Positions 42,793 through 52,715 of a stretch of 64,000 nucleotides of DNA are shown here, in pieces. The translations under genes were made by a program, and so were the position numbers. The notes beneath the pieces were generated by a model. It had not been told where the DNA came from and did no database searches. It saw nothing but the letters and a program-made list of their open reading frames with translations. Position 1 is the stretch's first letter. Each line of letters begins with the position of its first letter. The DNA comes from Paludibacteraceae bacterium (GTDB lineage: Bacteria; Bacteroidota; Bacteroidia; Bacteroidales; Paludibacteraceae): the NCBI GenBank assembly GCA_031292565.1, contig JARLGW010000010.1, forward strand, positions 242,801-306,800, given 5' to 3'.

Positions 42793-42835
42793 AAACGGTA
42801 ATATTTTAATCCTAAGGATAAAAATATTACCGTTT
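42793..42835 (+). terminator. Terminator after der
   Basis: Perfect 15-bp stem AAACGGTAATATTTT / AAAATATTACCGTTT, with an inner CCTAAGG loop closure, followed by AATCTTTTCTTT. The T-run is weak but the hairpin is long. Confidence 0.65.
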
Positions 42836-42861
42836 AATCTTTTCTTTCTAACCTTATTCCC

Positions 42862-42869
42862 TATTTTTG
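42862..42869 (+). promoter_or_regulatory. Promoter -7 box (TATTTTTG) of the peptide transporter
   Basis: An exact TAnnTTTG match 25 bp before the start codon at 42895. Confidence 0.6.
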
Positions 42870-42894
42870 TGAACACGAACGAAATAGGCATAAG

Positions 42895-44625
42895 ATGATT
42901 ACACCCAAAGGACAACCCAAAGGTTTATATTTACTATTTGTAACCGAAATGTGGGAACGGTTCAGCTACTACGGTATGCGAGCCATTTTCTTTTTGTATA
43001 TGATGAAGGCTCTGCTGCTTGACAACAAGAGTGCTTCCAACATATTTGGCAACTACACCAGTTTGGTTTACCTCACTCCTCTTATCGGCGGCTACATGGC
43101 CGACCGCTACCTGGGCAACCGAAAATCCATTATTCTTGGCGGATTAACCATGGCCTTAGGGCAATTTTTTATGTTCCTCAGTGCTTCGGGTTTTGATAAC
43201 ATCGGCTACGCTAAAATAATGATGTTTATCGGGCTCGGATTTTTAATTGTCGGTAACGGATTTTTCAAACCGAACATATCCACCATGGTGGGGCAGCTTT
43301 ACGAACCAAGCGATAAACGCTCGGACTCGGCTTATACCATTTTTTACATGGGTATAAACGCAGGGGCTTTGCTTTCACCTCTTATATGTGGTGGACTCGG
43401 TGATACGGGTAACGCAGCGGATTTCAGATGGGGATTTTTGGCAGCATGCGTCGGTATGTTATTCACCGTAGCCGTGTTTATTTGGTTAAAAGACAAATAC
43501 ATCGTAACGCCCGATTTGAAACCTATCGGCATAAGCCCAAACAAAAGCAGGGATGCAAACAAATCAAAAACACCTTTCGACATAAAATCAATCGGGAAAC
43601 AAATCTTCTTTTACGTGGGGTTGTTTGCCGTGTTATCTGCCCTGTTTTATTTTTTGCTACAGTTTGATGTATTCGGCTCGTTTATTTTCTCCAGTTGTAT
43701 CGTTGCCCCCGTGTACATTATCAGGGACAAATCACTCACAAAAACGGAACGCAGCCGTATTTGGGTCATTTACATTATAGCCTTCTTTGTTATTTTCTTT
43801 TGGTCGGCATTCGAGCAGGCCGGGGCTTCGCTCACCTACTTTGCCGAAGTGCAAACGGATAGACATTTAGGCTGGTTCCTACCCTCGGGTACCGTGATGG
43901 GTGTTTCGGCATTACTGCTACTGGGGTTGGGTTATTTACTATTCCGTTGCTCCAAAGAAATAAAGAAAAGTATCCGTTGCCTCGAATCTGTTTACAGCCT
44001 ATTTATTCTAGCAGCCATCAGCCTCATTCTAATTGTAAACATTCCCATTCTTTTTTTTGGTGAAAAAGGCATTCATATTGACGAAATGCCGGCTAGTTTT
44101 TTCCAAATGTTCAACCCTATTTTTATCGTAGTGTGTGCCCCTCTTTTCTCCATCCTATGGAATTTTCTTGGAAAAAAGAAACTAGAACCTAGCTCACCCC
44201 GGAAACAGGCTATGGGGCTTTTCCTACTCGCCATCGGGTATTTGTTCATTGCTTACGGATCAAAAGAAGCAAATGGAAATGCGAAAGTAAGCATGATGTG
44301 GCTTATCGGACTCTATTTTATCCACACCATGGGCGAATTAAGCCTGTCACCCATCGGATTGTCGATGGTAAACAAGCTCTCGCCTCCCCGCTTTGCCTCC
44401 TTGCTGATGGGCGTTTGGATGCTTTCATCCGCCACGGCCAACAAATTTGCCGGCACGTTGAGCGCGTTGTACCCCGAAAAAGGAAAACCTGCCCCTATTT
44501 TTATCGGGTTTAAAATAGAAAGTTTACACGCTTATTTTATGATCTTTGTATTTATGGCTGGAGCCGCTGCCATCATTCTATTTGCACTTTCCAGTTGGCT
44601 AAACAAAAAAATGGAGCAAGAATAA
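42895..44625 (+). CDS. POT/PTR-family proton-coupled peptide transporter
   Basis: 576 residues, about 14 hydrophobic segments. Family motifs are EMWERFSYYGMRA in TM1 (the ExxERFxYY signature), GGYMADRYLGNRKS between TM2 and TM3, and FYMGINAGALLSP in TM5. It imports di- and tripeptides with protons across the inner membrane. It is monocistronic, with its own promoter. Confidence 0.92.
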   Translation: MITPKGQPKGLYLLFVTEMWERFSYYGMRAIFFLYMMKALLLDNKSASNIFGNYTSLVYLTPLIGGYMADRYLGNRKSIILGGLTMALGQFFMFLSASGFDNIGYAKIMMFIGLGFLIVGNGFFKPNISTMVGQLYEPSDKRSDSAYTIFYMGINAGALLSPLICGGLGDTGNAADFRWGFLAACVGMLFTVAVFIWLKDKYIVTPDLKPIGISPNKSRDANKSKTPFDIKSIGKQIFFYVGLFAVLSALFYFLLQFDVFGSFIFSSCIVAPVYIIRDKSLTKTERSRIWVIYIIAFFVIFFWSAFEQAGASLTYFAEVQTDRHLGWFLPSGTVMGVSALLLLGLGYLLFRCSKEIKKSIRCLESVYSLFILAAISLILIVNIPILFFGEKGIHIDEMPASFFQMFNPIFIVVCAPLFSILWNFLGKKKLEPSSPRKQAMGLFLLAIGYLFIAYGSKEANGNAKVSMMWLIGLYFIHTMGELSLSPIGLSMVNKLSPPRFASLLMGVWMLSSATANKFAGTLSALYPEKGKPAPIFIGFKIESLHAYFMIFVFMAGAAAIILFALSSWLNKKMEQE

Positions 44626-44650
44626 GCTATTCTTCGAAACAAATAATTAG

Positions 44651-44658
44651 TACCTTTG
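44651..44658 (+). promoter_or_regulatory. hpt promoter -7 box (TACCTTTG)
   Basis: An exact TAnnTTTG match only 11 bp before the hpt ATG, so the mRNA would have a leader of a few bases at most. Confidence 0.6.
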
Positions 44659-44669
44659 TTATTTAAAGC

Positions 44670-45212
44670 ATGAAACCAACCGTTCAAATTAAAGATAAGA
44701 CATTTGAATTGAGCATCCCTGCTGCTCAAATAGACCTAGCCGTGGATACAATAGCGAAAGAGATTGATCGTGACCTAATAGGTAAGGAACCGCTCTTCCT
44801 CGTTGTACTCAACGGGGCATTTATGTTTGCTTCCGACTTGATGAAGAAGGTGACCATCCCCTGCCAAATCAGTTTTGTTAAACTGGCATCCTATCAGGGC
44901 ACAGGCTCAACCGGTAAAATAAAAGAACTTATCGGGCTGAACGAAGATATTACCAACAGAACCGTGGTAGTGGTGGAAGACATCGTGGACACGGGCATCA
45001 CGATGGAAAAAATCATCAACACACTACAAGCTAAAAACCCCAAAGAAATAAGAGTAGCCACGTTCTTCCATAAACCCGAAGCATTGCAACGGCCTGTACC
45101 ATTGAATTACGTGGGCATGAAAATTCCAAATGACTTTATCGTGGGCTACGGCTTGGATTATGATGGTCTGGGGAGGAATTTACCCGATATTTATACGCTG
45201 AAAACAGAATAA
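44670..45212 (+). CDS. hpt: Hypoxanthine phosphoribosyltransferase
   Basis: 180 residues. The PRPP-binding motif VVVVEDIVDTGITM lies at about 107-120, and the flexible loop reads KLASYQGTGSTGKI. It salvages hypoxanthine and guanine. The -7 box sits 11 bp before the start, suggesting a nearly leaderless mRNA. adk follows after about 95 bp, and the two purine-nucleotide genes may share a transcript. Confidence 0.93.
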   Translation: MKPTVQIKDKTFELSIPAAQIDLAVDTIAKEIDRDLIGKEPLFLVVLNGAFMFASDLMKKVTIPCQISFVKLASYQGTGSTGKIKELIGLNEDITNRTVVVVEDIVDTGITMEKIINTLQAKNPKEIRVATFFHKPEALQRPVPLNYVGMKIPNDFIVGYGLDYDGLGRNLPDIYTLKTE

Positions 45213-45308
45213 TGTTTTACTTTGCAACGCAATTTTAATATTTAGGATATAACTATTTTTATTAATAACGATAATGCCTTGATAATGGCATATTTTAAAA
45301 AAAACAAC

Positions 45309-45878
45309 ATGAAATATTTAGTTCTATTTGGTCCTCCCGGATCGGGCAAAGGCACACAAAGTGAAAACATTATCAAAAAATACGGTTATGGTCATATCTC
45401 TACCGGCGATGTGCTTCGTGCCGAAATGGCCAATAAAACCGAATTGGGGAAAACGGCCAAAGACTATATAGAAAAAGGACAATTGGTTCCCGATAGTTTA
45501 ATTATTGATATGCTTGCCAAAACCTTGGACGGATTCAAAGAAGCCAACGGAATTATTTTCGACGGATTTCCTCGCACCACAGCACAAGCCGTGGCTTTGA
45601 AAGAAATGTTGAAAGCCCGTGGAGCAGATGTTACCGTGATGCTTAACCTCATTGTGGAAGAACAAGAATTAATTACCCGCTTGCTTAAACGTGGCGAAAC
45701 CTCAGGTCGCTCGGACGACAACCTGGAAACTATTCAGAAACGTTTGGACACATACAACAGCCAAACAGCCCCTGTAATTGACTTCTACGAAAAAGAAGGC
45801 AAACTGGCTAACATCAAAGGTGTAGGTACTATTGATGGTATCTTTGCATTAGTTTGCAAAGAAATTGACGCTAAATAA
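45309..45878 (+). CDS. adk: Adenylate kinase, short form
   Basis: 189 residues from ATG 45309 (MKYLVLFGPPGSGKGTQ with P-loop); the open frame begins ten codons earlier at 45279, but those residues do not belong to the family. Other motifs are HISTGDVLRAE, GIIFDGFPRT and LLKRGETSGRSDDN. The LID is the short type without a zinc site. It keeps AMP, ADP and ATP in balance. Confidence 0.95.
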   Translation: MKYLVLFGPPGSGKGTQSENIIKKYGYGHISTGDVLRAEMANKTELGKTAKDYIEKGQLVPDSLIIDMLAKTLDGFKEANGIIFDGFPRTTAQAVALKEMLKARGADVTVMLNLIVEEQELITRLLKRGETSGRSDDNLETIQKRLDTYNSQTAPVIDFYEKEGKLANIKGVGTIDGIFALVCKEIDAK

Positions 45879-45900
45879 AAGAATCACAATAACAAAGACA

Positions 45901-45938
45901 AGAGTTTTTCTTACTGCAAGGTAAGGGAAACTCTTTTT
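45901..45938 (+). terminator. Terminator after adk
   Basis: AGAGTTT..CTTAC / GTAAG..AAACTCT stem followed by TTTTTTG, 22 bp past the adk stop. Confidence 0.75.
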
Positions 45939-45995
45939 TGTTTGGCAAGGTAATTGCTAATGTTTTGAGCATTAAGTTCTAAACAACCAAAAACT

Positions 45996-47618
45996 ATGAA
46001 ACACATTTGCTTATCCATTGCCCTCTCTTTATTATCCTTCGGGATGATGTTCGGGCAACAAATTACACAAACCGAGGTAAACGCACAACTGCAAAACTTA
46101 CCTTTCGCATCTTACTCCATCACGCTACCAACCTTCCCCGACAAAACATTCAACATCACCGAAGCAGGAGCCGTGGGCGATGGCCTCATCAAAAACACAC
46201 AAGCCATCAACTCCACCATCGAAAAATGTTCGAAAGCCGGAGGTGGTAAAGTGCTTGTCCCTGCCGGATTATGGCTTACAGGCCCGATAACGATGCAGAG
46301 CAACGTAAATCTATATTTGGCCGAAGGAGCCATCGTGATTTTCAGTGCCGACCTGAACGATTACCCAATAATATCCGACGACGGAAAATACACGATACCC
46401 GACCTGATTAACGGCTCCAATCTTGAAAATGTAGCGATAACGGGTAAAGGCGTGTTTAACGGCAACGGCCAATACTGGCGAATGATAAAAAAAGGAAAAA
46501 TGACCAACAGCCAATGGAACGAATATGCAAAAACAGGTGAAATAACGGAGGACAGTGATTTATGTTATCCTCGTAAAGGAACGCTTGCTGCTCTAAATTT
46601 ATTAGCTAATAAAAGCAAATCGGAAATAACAAAGGACGAATGGGAAACGAAAGTAAAACCGAGCCTACGCCCTTACATGCTGGCTATAAAGAAATCGAAA
46701 AACGTACTGATAGAAGGTGTTACGCTCAATAACTCTCCAAAATTTGCCATGAACATAAGTGACATAAACGGGTTAGTGCTTCATCAAGTCAACGTGCAGA
46801 ACGAATGGTGGGCGCAAAACGGCGATGGGTTGGACATAGGCCGCAGTAAAAACGTGTTGGTGTACGAATGTACTGTAAACACAGGCGACGACGGCATTTG
46901 TATGAAATCGGCAGCCGGGAAGAAAAATGAATTCAGCCTGGAAAATATCGTTATCAAAAATTGTAAGGTGTACCATGCTCATGGCGGGTTTGTAATAGGG
47001 AGCAACACGGACGCAAATATGCACAATATATATGTAACCAATTGCTCTTTTATTGGCACTGATACCGGCATCCGGGTAAAAAGCAACGTGGGGCGCGGTG
47101 GTAAGGTTACCAACATCTTTTGCGAAAACATTTACATGAAAGATATTGAAAATGCCGCTATTGTATATGAATTGGAATATAATGACGTTGGGGCGGTAAA
47201 AACCAAAGATGCCAGAATTGATACAACCAAGGTGCCTGATTTTGATGGCTTCTCTATTAAAAACGTGTACTGCGACGGGGCTAAAATCGGGATCTCGATC
47301 GGTGGAACCGAAGCCAGCCACGTGAAAAATGTATTGTTTAAAGATATAATAATCAAAGCTAAAGATGGTGTTAAAGCCAAATTAAGCGAAAATATTACAT
47401 TAGATAATGTTACTATCATCTCGGATAAGAACCCGACATTTAGCCTTAACAACGTGAACGGCTTTACCTTTAAAAACATAAAAAACGTTGCAACCGACGG
47501 AATCTTTATTAAGGTTACAGGCAAAGCATCCAAGGGCATAAAAGTGGAGAATTCGGCTATCAAAGCCAAGCAAATAGAATTATCGGATAATTTGAAACCT
47601 TCCATCCTAACCCATTAA
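45996..47618 (+). CDS. Exported GH28 polygalacturonase-like glycoside hydrolase
   Basis: 540 residues with a signal peptide (to about residue 21, FGQQ). The right-handed beta-helix shows the GH28 catalytic set: NGDGLDIGRS and NTGDDGICMKS (Asp pair), GGFVIGS near 330 and GIRVKSNVGRGG near 360. The first 110 residues (NITEAGAVGDG, NTQAINSTIEKC) are the usual pectate-lyase-superfamily opening. The family hydrolyses pectin galacturonans or related uronic-acid or rhamnose linkages. No lipobox or T9SS tail, so it is probably periplasmic. It stands alone between terminators, without a SusC/D pair. Confidence 0.9.
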   Translation: MKHICLSIALSLLSFGMMFGQQITQTEVNAQLQNLPFASYSITLPTFPDKTFNITEAGAVGDGLIKNTQAINSTIEKCSKAGGGKVLVPAGLWLTGPITMQSNVNLYLAEGAIVIFSADLNDYPIISDDGKYTIPDLINGSNLENVAITGKGVFNGNGQYWRMIKKGKMTNSQWNEYAKTGEITEDSDLCYPRKGTLAALNLLANKSKSEITKDEWETKVKPSLRPYMLAIKKSKNVLIEGVTLNNSPKFAMNISDINGLVLHQVNVQNEWWAQNGDGLDIGRSKNVLVYECTVNTGDDGICMKSAAGKKNEFSLENIVIKNCKVYHAHGGFVIGSNTDANMHNIYVTNCSFIGTDTGIRVKSNVGRGGKVTNIFCENIYMKDIENAAIVYELEYNDVGAVKTKDARIDTTKVPDFDGFSIKNVYCDGAKIGISIGGTEASHVKNVLFKDIIIKAKDGVKAKLSENITLDNVTIISDKNPTFSLNNVNGFTFKNIKNVATDGIFIKVTGKASKGIKVENSAIKAKQIELSDNLKPSILTH

Positions 47619-47644
47619 ATAAGCTGCGAAAAACACAACACAGC

Positions 47645-47680
47645 AAAAAAGCCCGGCGTTGTAAAACGTCGGGCTTTTTA
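47645..47680. terminator. Bidirectional terminator between GH28 gene and pfkA
   Basis: AAAAAAGCCCGGCGTT / AACGTCGGGCTTTTT hairpin (one mismatch) with A- and T-runs on both sides, between convergent genes. Confidence 0.85.
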
Positions 47681-47699
47681 CTATTTTTATCGGTTCTTA

Positions 47700-48665
47700 T
47701 TAAATGGACAGCAATCTTAATACATCAAACATGTATTTATCCACCGGCTTTTCATCCTTGATGGCTTTATTGAAAGGTACATGTACTATTTCATTGTTTA
47801 CAATCCCTATCATAATACTACGTTGTTCATCAAGCAACGCGTCCACAGCGGCAACCCCGATGCGGCTAGCCAAAATACGATCATTGGCCGTTGGCGAACC
47901 TCCACGTTGTATGTGACCTAGAATGGTAACATGCGGATTGTAACCTTTTTCTTTCAAGCGATTGGCAATACCCATAGCTCCTCCCGTAATTTCACTTTCG
48001 GAAACCAATACGATACTGCTGTTTTTCGACTTACGGAACCCGTGTTGAATAAGCTGTTCCAATTGATCCACCTCGGTAACTATTTCCGGTATAATGGCAG
48101 CCTCGGCACCGGAAGCCAACGCCCCGTATAGAGCCAAGAAACCTGCATCACGCCCCATTACCTCTACCAAGAATAAGCGTTCGTGCGAGCTGGCGGTATC
48201 ACGTATTTTATCCACCGCTTCTACTATTGTGTTTAAAGCAGTATCGTAGCCTATCGTGGTATCGGTTCCATACAAATCGTTATCAATAGTGCCGGGAATA
48301 CCCACGATGGGGAAATTAAATTCCTGTGCAAAAATGCGTGCTCCGGTAAATGTACCATCACCGCCAATTACAACCAGACCATCGATACCTCCTTTTACTA
48401 AATTATCATACGCCTGCTTACGTCCTTCGGGCGTACGGAACTCCACACATCTTGCTGTTTTTATAATCGTTCCGCCGTGCTGTATGATATTGCTTACACT
48501 CTCCGTTTGAAAAGGCACTATTTCATTCGTAATCAATCCTTTATAGCCACGATAAATAGCCTTTACTTGAAGGTTATTAAAGATAGCAGTTCTTGTTACC
48601 GCACGTATGGCGGCATTCATTCCAGGAGCATCCCCACCAGAGGTTAACACCCCTATACACTTCAT
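47700..48665 (-). CDS. pfkA: ATP-dependent 6-phosphofructokinase
   Basis: 321 residues from ATG 48665 ([21 protein letters not shown]); another in-frame ATG at 48674 overlaps the end of ispH by 8 bp. Motifs are GGDGTFTGA (ATP site), [22 protein letters not shown] (catalytic Asp) and [21 protein letters not shown] (effector site region). It is the committed step of glycolysis. It is the last gene of the leftward porQ-cmk-ispH-pfkA unit. Confidence 0.95.
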   Translation of the reverse strand: MKCIGVLTSGGDAPGMNAAIRAVTRTAIFNNLQVKAIYRGYKGLITNEIVPFQTESVSNIIQHGGTIIKTARCVEFRTPEGRKQAYDNLVKGGIDGLVVIGGDGTFTGARIFAQEFNFPIVGIPGTIDNDLYGTDTTIGYDTALNTIVEAVDKIRDTASSHERLFLVEVMGRDAGFLALYGALASGAEAAIIPEIVTEVDQLEQLIQHGFRKSKNSSIVLVSESEITGGAMGIANRLKEKGYNPHVTILGHIQRGGSPTANDRILASRIGVAAVDALLDEQRSIMIGIVNNEIVHVPFNKAIKDEKPVDKYMFDVLRLLSI

Positions 48666-48666
48666 G

Positions 48667-49551
48667 TTATACATAATTCCTGTTATTTTTATTTATTATA
48701 TCTTCAATATTCTTTGCCACGTCTTCCATCAGCCACTTAGGCGTTGATGTAGCCCCACAGATACCTACATTGTTTATTTCGCCTTGCAGCCATTGCTCTT
48801 GTATTTCCGAGGGTTCGGATATTTGAAATGAATTCGGATTTACCTTCCGGCATTCTTCAAAAAGTATTTTTCCATTCGAACTCTTTTTACCACTAACAAA
48901 TAAAATGAGATCGTGGGCTGATGCAAATTTACGAATGTTTGGGATTCGATTAGCTACTTGTCGGCAAATTGTATCGTTAAATTCAAAGGAATGTAATGCC
49001 TCCACGTGGCTTTTAATCTCCGAAACAATCTCATTAAACTCGTCCACCGACTTGGTTGTTTGGGAAAATAAACGAATCTCTTTGCTGAAATCTATCTTCG
49101 ATAAATCGTTCTTGTTTTCAATTACTATAGCCTCGTTATTAGTTTGCCCCACCAACCCATTTACCTCGGCATGGCCTTCTTTGCCAAATATAACCACCTG
49201 TGTGTCAGACGGCATGACATCATACTCCTTTTTTATTTTGGTTTGCAGCCGAAGCACCACGGGGCAGGTTGCATCAATGATGGTAATATTATTTTTCTTC
49301 GCTATTTCGTATGTAGCGGGGGGTTCCCCATGCGCGCGGAGCAATACTTTAACGTCGTGCAGCTGCTCAAATTGCTCCCGGTTGATGGTAATCAATCCCA
49401 TTTTTTCCAACCGCTCCACCTCGCTACCATTATGTACAATATCGCCTAAACAATATAAGATACCATCTTTTTTAAGTTCTTCTTCGGCTTTTTGAATGGC
49501 ATTAACCACTCCGAAGCAAAAACCCGACTGTGAGTCTATCTCAATTTCCAT
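48667..49551 (-). CDS. ispH: 4-hydroxy-3-methylbut-2-enyl diphosphate reductase
   Basis: 294 residues. The three Fe-S cysteines are visible in GFCFGV (Cys 12), DATCPVV (about 95) and the ICGATSTP loop near 270. RAHGEPP and the ELKKDG opening also match. It makes IPP and DMAPP in the non-mevalonate isoprenoid pathway. Its start overlaps the end of cmk by 11 bp, and pfkA begins one base after its stop. Confidence 0.95.
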   Translation of the reverse strand: MEIEIDSQSGFCFGVVNAIQKAEEELKKDGILYCLGDIVHNGSEVERLEKMGLITINREQFEQLHDVKVLLRAHGEPPATYEIAKKNNITIIDATCPVVLRLQTKIKKEYDVMPSDTQVVIFGKEGHAEVNGLVGQTNNEAIVIENKNDLSKIDFSKEIRLFSQTTKSVDEFNEIVSEIKSHVEALHSFEFNDTICRQVANRIPNIRKFASAHDLILFVSGKKSSNGKILFEECRKVNPNSFQISEPSEIQEQWLQGEINNVGICGATSTPKWLMEDVAKNIEDIINKNNRNYV

Positions 49552-50245
49552 GTAGCTTTTCTATGCAATTGGTAAAGGCATCGCACAACCATTTTTGTTG
49601 TTCCTCCATGTTGATATGGCTATTATCAAGCACTATGGCATCAGTGGCTTGTTTCAAAGGGCTTTCGGCTCTGTTCATATCCCGGCTGTCGCGTTCGATG
49701 GTAGTGTCCAGCACTTCTTGGAAAGAAACGGTTTCACCTTTAGCCTTCAGTTCGTCAAAACGTCGTTGAGCCCGTACTTCGGGCGATGCAGTTACAAATA
49801 TTTTCAATTCGGCTCGTGGGAAAACCACCGTACCAATGTCGCGACCATCCATCACGATGCCTTTTTCTTTGCCCATTGCCTGTTGCTGTTCTACCAACGC
49901 CTTACGCACAAATTTCAGTTCACTTACCCGGCTGGCTCCAAGCCCGGTTTCTATGGTGCGAATAGCGTTTTCTACATTCACGCCATTCAAATAAGTATCC
50001 GATGTGCCTTGGGCGTTCAATTTAAATTGAATGGAAATAGACGAAATTCTTTTTTCAAGCTCCACGGCATTTATTTCGTTTTCATCCATCAAGCCTTCTT
50101 GCTGACAATACAATGAAACCGCTCGATACATAGCTCCGGTATCGATATAATTATAACCTATTTGGGAGGCTAATTGTTTTGCCATCGTACTTTTACCACA
50201 AGAGGAAAAGCCATCAATAGCAACAATAATTTTTTGAGTTGACAT
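49541..50245 (-). CDS. cmk: Cytidylate kinase
   Basis: 234 residues. The P-loop is [12 protein letters not shown] (residues 12-19), followed by [27 protein letters not shown] and [16 protein letters not shown]. It phosphorylates CMP and dCMP. It starts immediately after the porQ stop with no gap and overlaps ispH. Confidence 0.95.
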   Translation of the reverse strand: MSTQKIIVAIDGFSSCGKSTMAKQLASQIGYNYIDTGAMYRAVSLYCQQEGLMDENEINAVELEKRISSISIQFKLNAQGTSDTYLNGVNVENAIRTIETGLGASRVSELKFVRKALVEQQQAMGKEKGIVMDGRDIGTVVFPRAELKIFVTASPEVRAQRRFDELKAKGETVSFQEVLDTTIERDSRDMNRAESPLKQATDAIVLDNSHINMEEQQKWLCDAFTNCIEKLHGN

Positions 50246-51265
50246 TTACAATTTAAATGAATTTAAACTGGTACTAATCGAAAATTGGTACGACATAATA
50301 CCTTTCTGATATTGGGATGCGGCAAAGCCTAGTTGAAATTTGGAAATTTTTATACCCCCACCAAATGAAAAACCGGCAATGCTTTTTACATCAGACAAGG
50401 CCAATTCTTTTGCTCTTCGGTGATTGTAGCTTACCGTTAAATAAAAATTTTTAATAGGGACAAAATCCAGCCCGAAAACAGTGTGCCGAAACAACATATC
50501 CACGAATCCCACTTTTGCAGTATCCGTACCGGTTAATGTACTTTTAGTTATCGTGTTTGTATATTTTAAATCCCATTCGTGCAAATGATCTGCCGTGGCA
50601 TAAACTCGCAACGGTGCATGAGCAAACTTTTTAGAAAAACTTATTGTGGAGTTGAACGGAAGCGAACCTTTTTCATTATCAGCATAAGAAGTTATCTGTC
50701 GTCCGATATTAGTCATGGCAAACCCAACGCAAACGCCATTTTCTTTATCTACATAAGAAGCTCCAAGATCTACCCCCAACCCAAAGCTGGTATAGCTTTC
50801 GTAGGCCGAATAGATAGGTTTAAAAGCCAGCCCCACCTGCCATTTAGGATCCAATTTTTTGGCATACATAAGGCTCATAGCAAAATCGTTGACCGTAAAC
50901 GTTCCGGTTGACTGGTTATATTCATCCGTACCTTGAAAGGTACCGTAATTCATATACTGAATGGCTACGCCAAACATGTTGCCTTTCCAATTCTTGCCAT
51001 AGGCTATAGATCCGGTATTTACATCCGACAAATAATTTGTATAATTCAATGCCAGCTGATTATCCGTTTCATCGGATAGCAAAGAGGGATTGGACATGGT
51101 TCCATTGATACCATCATCCGACAAAGCAGCATTAACACCACCCAAAGCTGCTTTGTGGGAATAGAAAGGTAACTCCAGGAACTCGTACACCGTTTTACCA
51201 GTTTGAGCCGAAAGAGATAGAGATAGCAGTATCAACAAATTAAAAAGGACGAAGTATCGCTTCAT
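50246..51265 (-). CDS. porQ: Type IX secretion system protein PorQ-like outer membrane protein
   Basis: 339 residues with a signal peptide (to LSAQ, about residue 21). The mature part opens with the UPF0164/PorV-like segment (FLELPFYSHKAALGG, SDDGINGTMSNPSLL) and continues as alternating beta strands of an outer membrane barrel, ending in FSISTSLNSFKL. PorQ belongs to the T9SS attachment complex with PorU, PorV and PorZ. Its presence fits the T9SS sorting domains in this window. The order porQ-cmk-ispH-pfkA is seen in related Bacteroidales. Confidence 0.85.
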   Translation of the reverse strand: MKRYFVLFNLLILLSLSLSAQTGKTVYEFLELPFYSHKAALGGVNAALSDDGINGTMSNPSLLSDETDNQLALNYTNYLSDVNTGSIAYGKNWKGNMFGVAIQYMNYGTFQGTDEYNQSTGTFTVNDFAMSLMYAKKLDPKWQVGLAFKPIYSAYESYTSFGLGVDLGASYVDKENGVCVGFAMTNIGRQITSYADNEKGSLPFNSTISFSKKFAHAPLRVYATADHLHEWDLKYTNTITKSTLTGTDTAKVGFVDMLFRHTVFGLDFVPIKNFYLTVSYNHRRAKELALSDVKSIAGFSFGGGIKISKFQLGFAASQYQKGIMSYQFSISTSLNSFKL

Positions 51266-51285
51266 AGCTTTTTGCTTTTAGTGTT

Positions 51286-51293
51286 CAAAGATA
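51286..51293 (-). promoter_or_regulatory. porQ operon promoter -7 box (TATCTTTG)
   Basis: An exact TAnnTTTG match on the minus strand, 21 bp before the porQ start codon. Confidence 0.65.
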
Positions 51294-51448
51294 CATTTTT
51301 TCAGTATATTTTATAACGGCTAAAAGTAATACGCACAACTAATTCTGGTTAGAAAAAGAATTTTTAACAAAAAAAGAACCTTTATATGTAAAAATACAAC
51401 TTCTTAACACAAGCGGGTTTTCTTTCACATTCAATACACAAAAAATAG

Positions 51449-51456
51449 TATATTTG
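51449..51456 (+). promoter_or_regulatory. hflX promoter -7 box (TATATTTG)
   Basis: An exact TAnnTTTG match 20 bp before the hflX start codon, divergent from porQ. Confidence 0.65.
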
Positions 51457-51475
51457 CACTTTACATCTATTTATA

Positions 51476-52705
51476 ATGGAAACAGAAACAACAGATACAT
51501 ATCAAGATAAGGCGGTATTAATCGGATTAATAACGCCTTTGCAAAACGAAGAACGATCAAATGAATATTTGGACGAGTTGGCTTTTCTTGCCGACACCTC
51601 GTACATTGCCCCTGAAAAAATGTTTTTACAACGGTTGGAGTTTCCTAACTCCAATACCTATGTAGGTCAAGGGAAACTGGAAGAAATAAAGGAATACATT
51701 GATAATCATGACGATATAAATATCGCCATTTTTGATGATGAACTATCACCCCGACAACTTAAAAACATAGAGAAATTTTTGAATGTCCGGGTACTGGACC
51801 GTACGATACTGATACTTGACATCTTTGTACAGCGTGCACAAACCTCGTATGCCAAAACGCAGGTGGAGGTAGCCCAACTGCAATACATGCTACCAAGGCT
51901 TTCGCGCCTATGGACGCACTTGGATCGTCAGCGAGGCGGCGGCTCCACATCCCGTGGTATGGGTGAAACCCAGATTGAAACCGACCGCCGTATTATTCAA
52001 TCCCGAATTTCCTTCTTGAAAGATGAGCTAAAGGTTATCGACAAGCAAATGGCTACCCAGCGCAAAAACCGGGGAAAACTGGTACGTGTAGCATTGGTAG
52101 GATATACCAACGTGGGAAAATCAACCTTGATGAACCTACTAAGCAAATCGGAAGTATTTGCCGAAAACAAGCTTTTTGCCACGCTGGACACCACCGTGAG
52201 AAAAGTGACTATAAACAACCTGCCCTTTTTGCTTTGCGACACGGTAGGATTCATCCGTAAATTGCCACATCATCTGGTAGAATCGTTCAAATCGACGTTG
52301 GACGAAGTGCGTGAAGCCGATTTACTGGTACACGTGGTAGATATTTCGCACACAAACTTTGAAGAGCAAATAGAAGTGGTGAGCAAAACGCTTGCAGAAC
52401 TGAACAAAACAGAGAAACCTCTCATTATGGTGTTCAACAAAATAGATGCTTTTACCTACACGCCAAAAGAGGAAGACGACTTAACGCCAAGAACGAAAGA
52501 AAATACTAGTTTGGACGAATTTAAAGCCTCGTGGATGAACAAAATGCACGAAAATTGCATTTTTATTTCAGCCAAAGGAAAAGAAAACATCGAGGAACTG
52601 AAAAGCTTAATTTATAGTAAAGTGAAAGAAATTCATGTTCAACGTTTTCCATACAACGATTTTCTCTATCCTGAAATTAATTCAGAAGAAGATAACATAG
52701 ACTAA
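51476..52705 (+). CDS. hflX: Ribosome-associated GTPase HflX
   Basis: 409 residues. N-terminal HflX domain with NTYVGQGKLEEI and FDDELSPRQLKNIEK, then the signature RLSRLWTHLDRQRGGG, then the GTPase domain with GYTNVGKST (about 205-213), DTVGFIRKLPHHLVESF and FNKID. It splits stalled or hibernating 70S ribosomes. The DUF4954 gene follows after 10 bp. Confidence 0.95.
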   Translation: METETTDTYQDKAVLIGLITPLQNEERSNEYLDELAFLADTSYIAPEKMFLQRLEFPNSNTYVGQGKLEEIKEYIDNHDDINIAIFDDELSPRQLKNIEKFLNVRVLDRTILILDIFVQRAQTSYAKTQVEVAQLQYMLPRLSRLWTHLDRQRGGGSTSRGMGETQIETDRRIIQSRISFLKDELKVIDKQMATQRKNRGKLVRVALVGYTNVGKSTLMNLLSKSEVFAENKLFATLDTTVRKVTINNLPFLLCDTVGFIRKLPHHLVESFKSTLDEVREADLLVHVVDISHTNFEEQIEVVSKTLAELNKTEKPLIMVFNKIDAFTYTPKEEDDLTPRTKENTSLDEFKASWMNKMHENCIFISAKGKENIEELKSLIYSKVKEIHVQRFPYNDFLYPEINSEEDNID

Positions 52706-52715
52706 AATACCGGTT

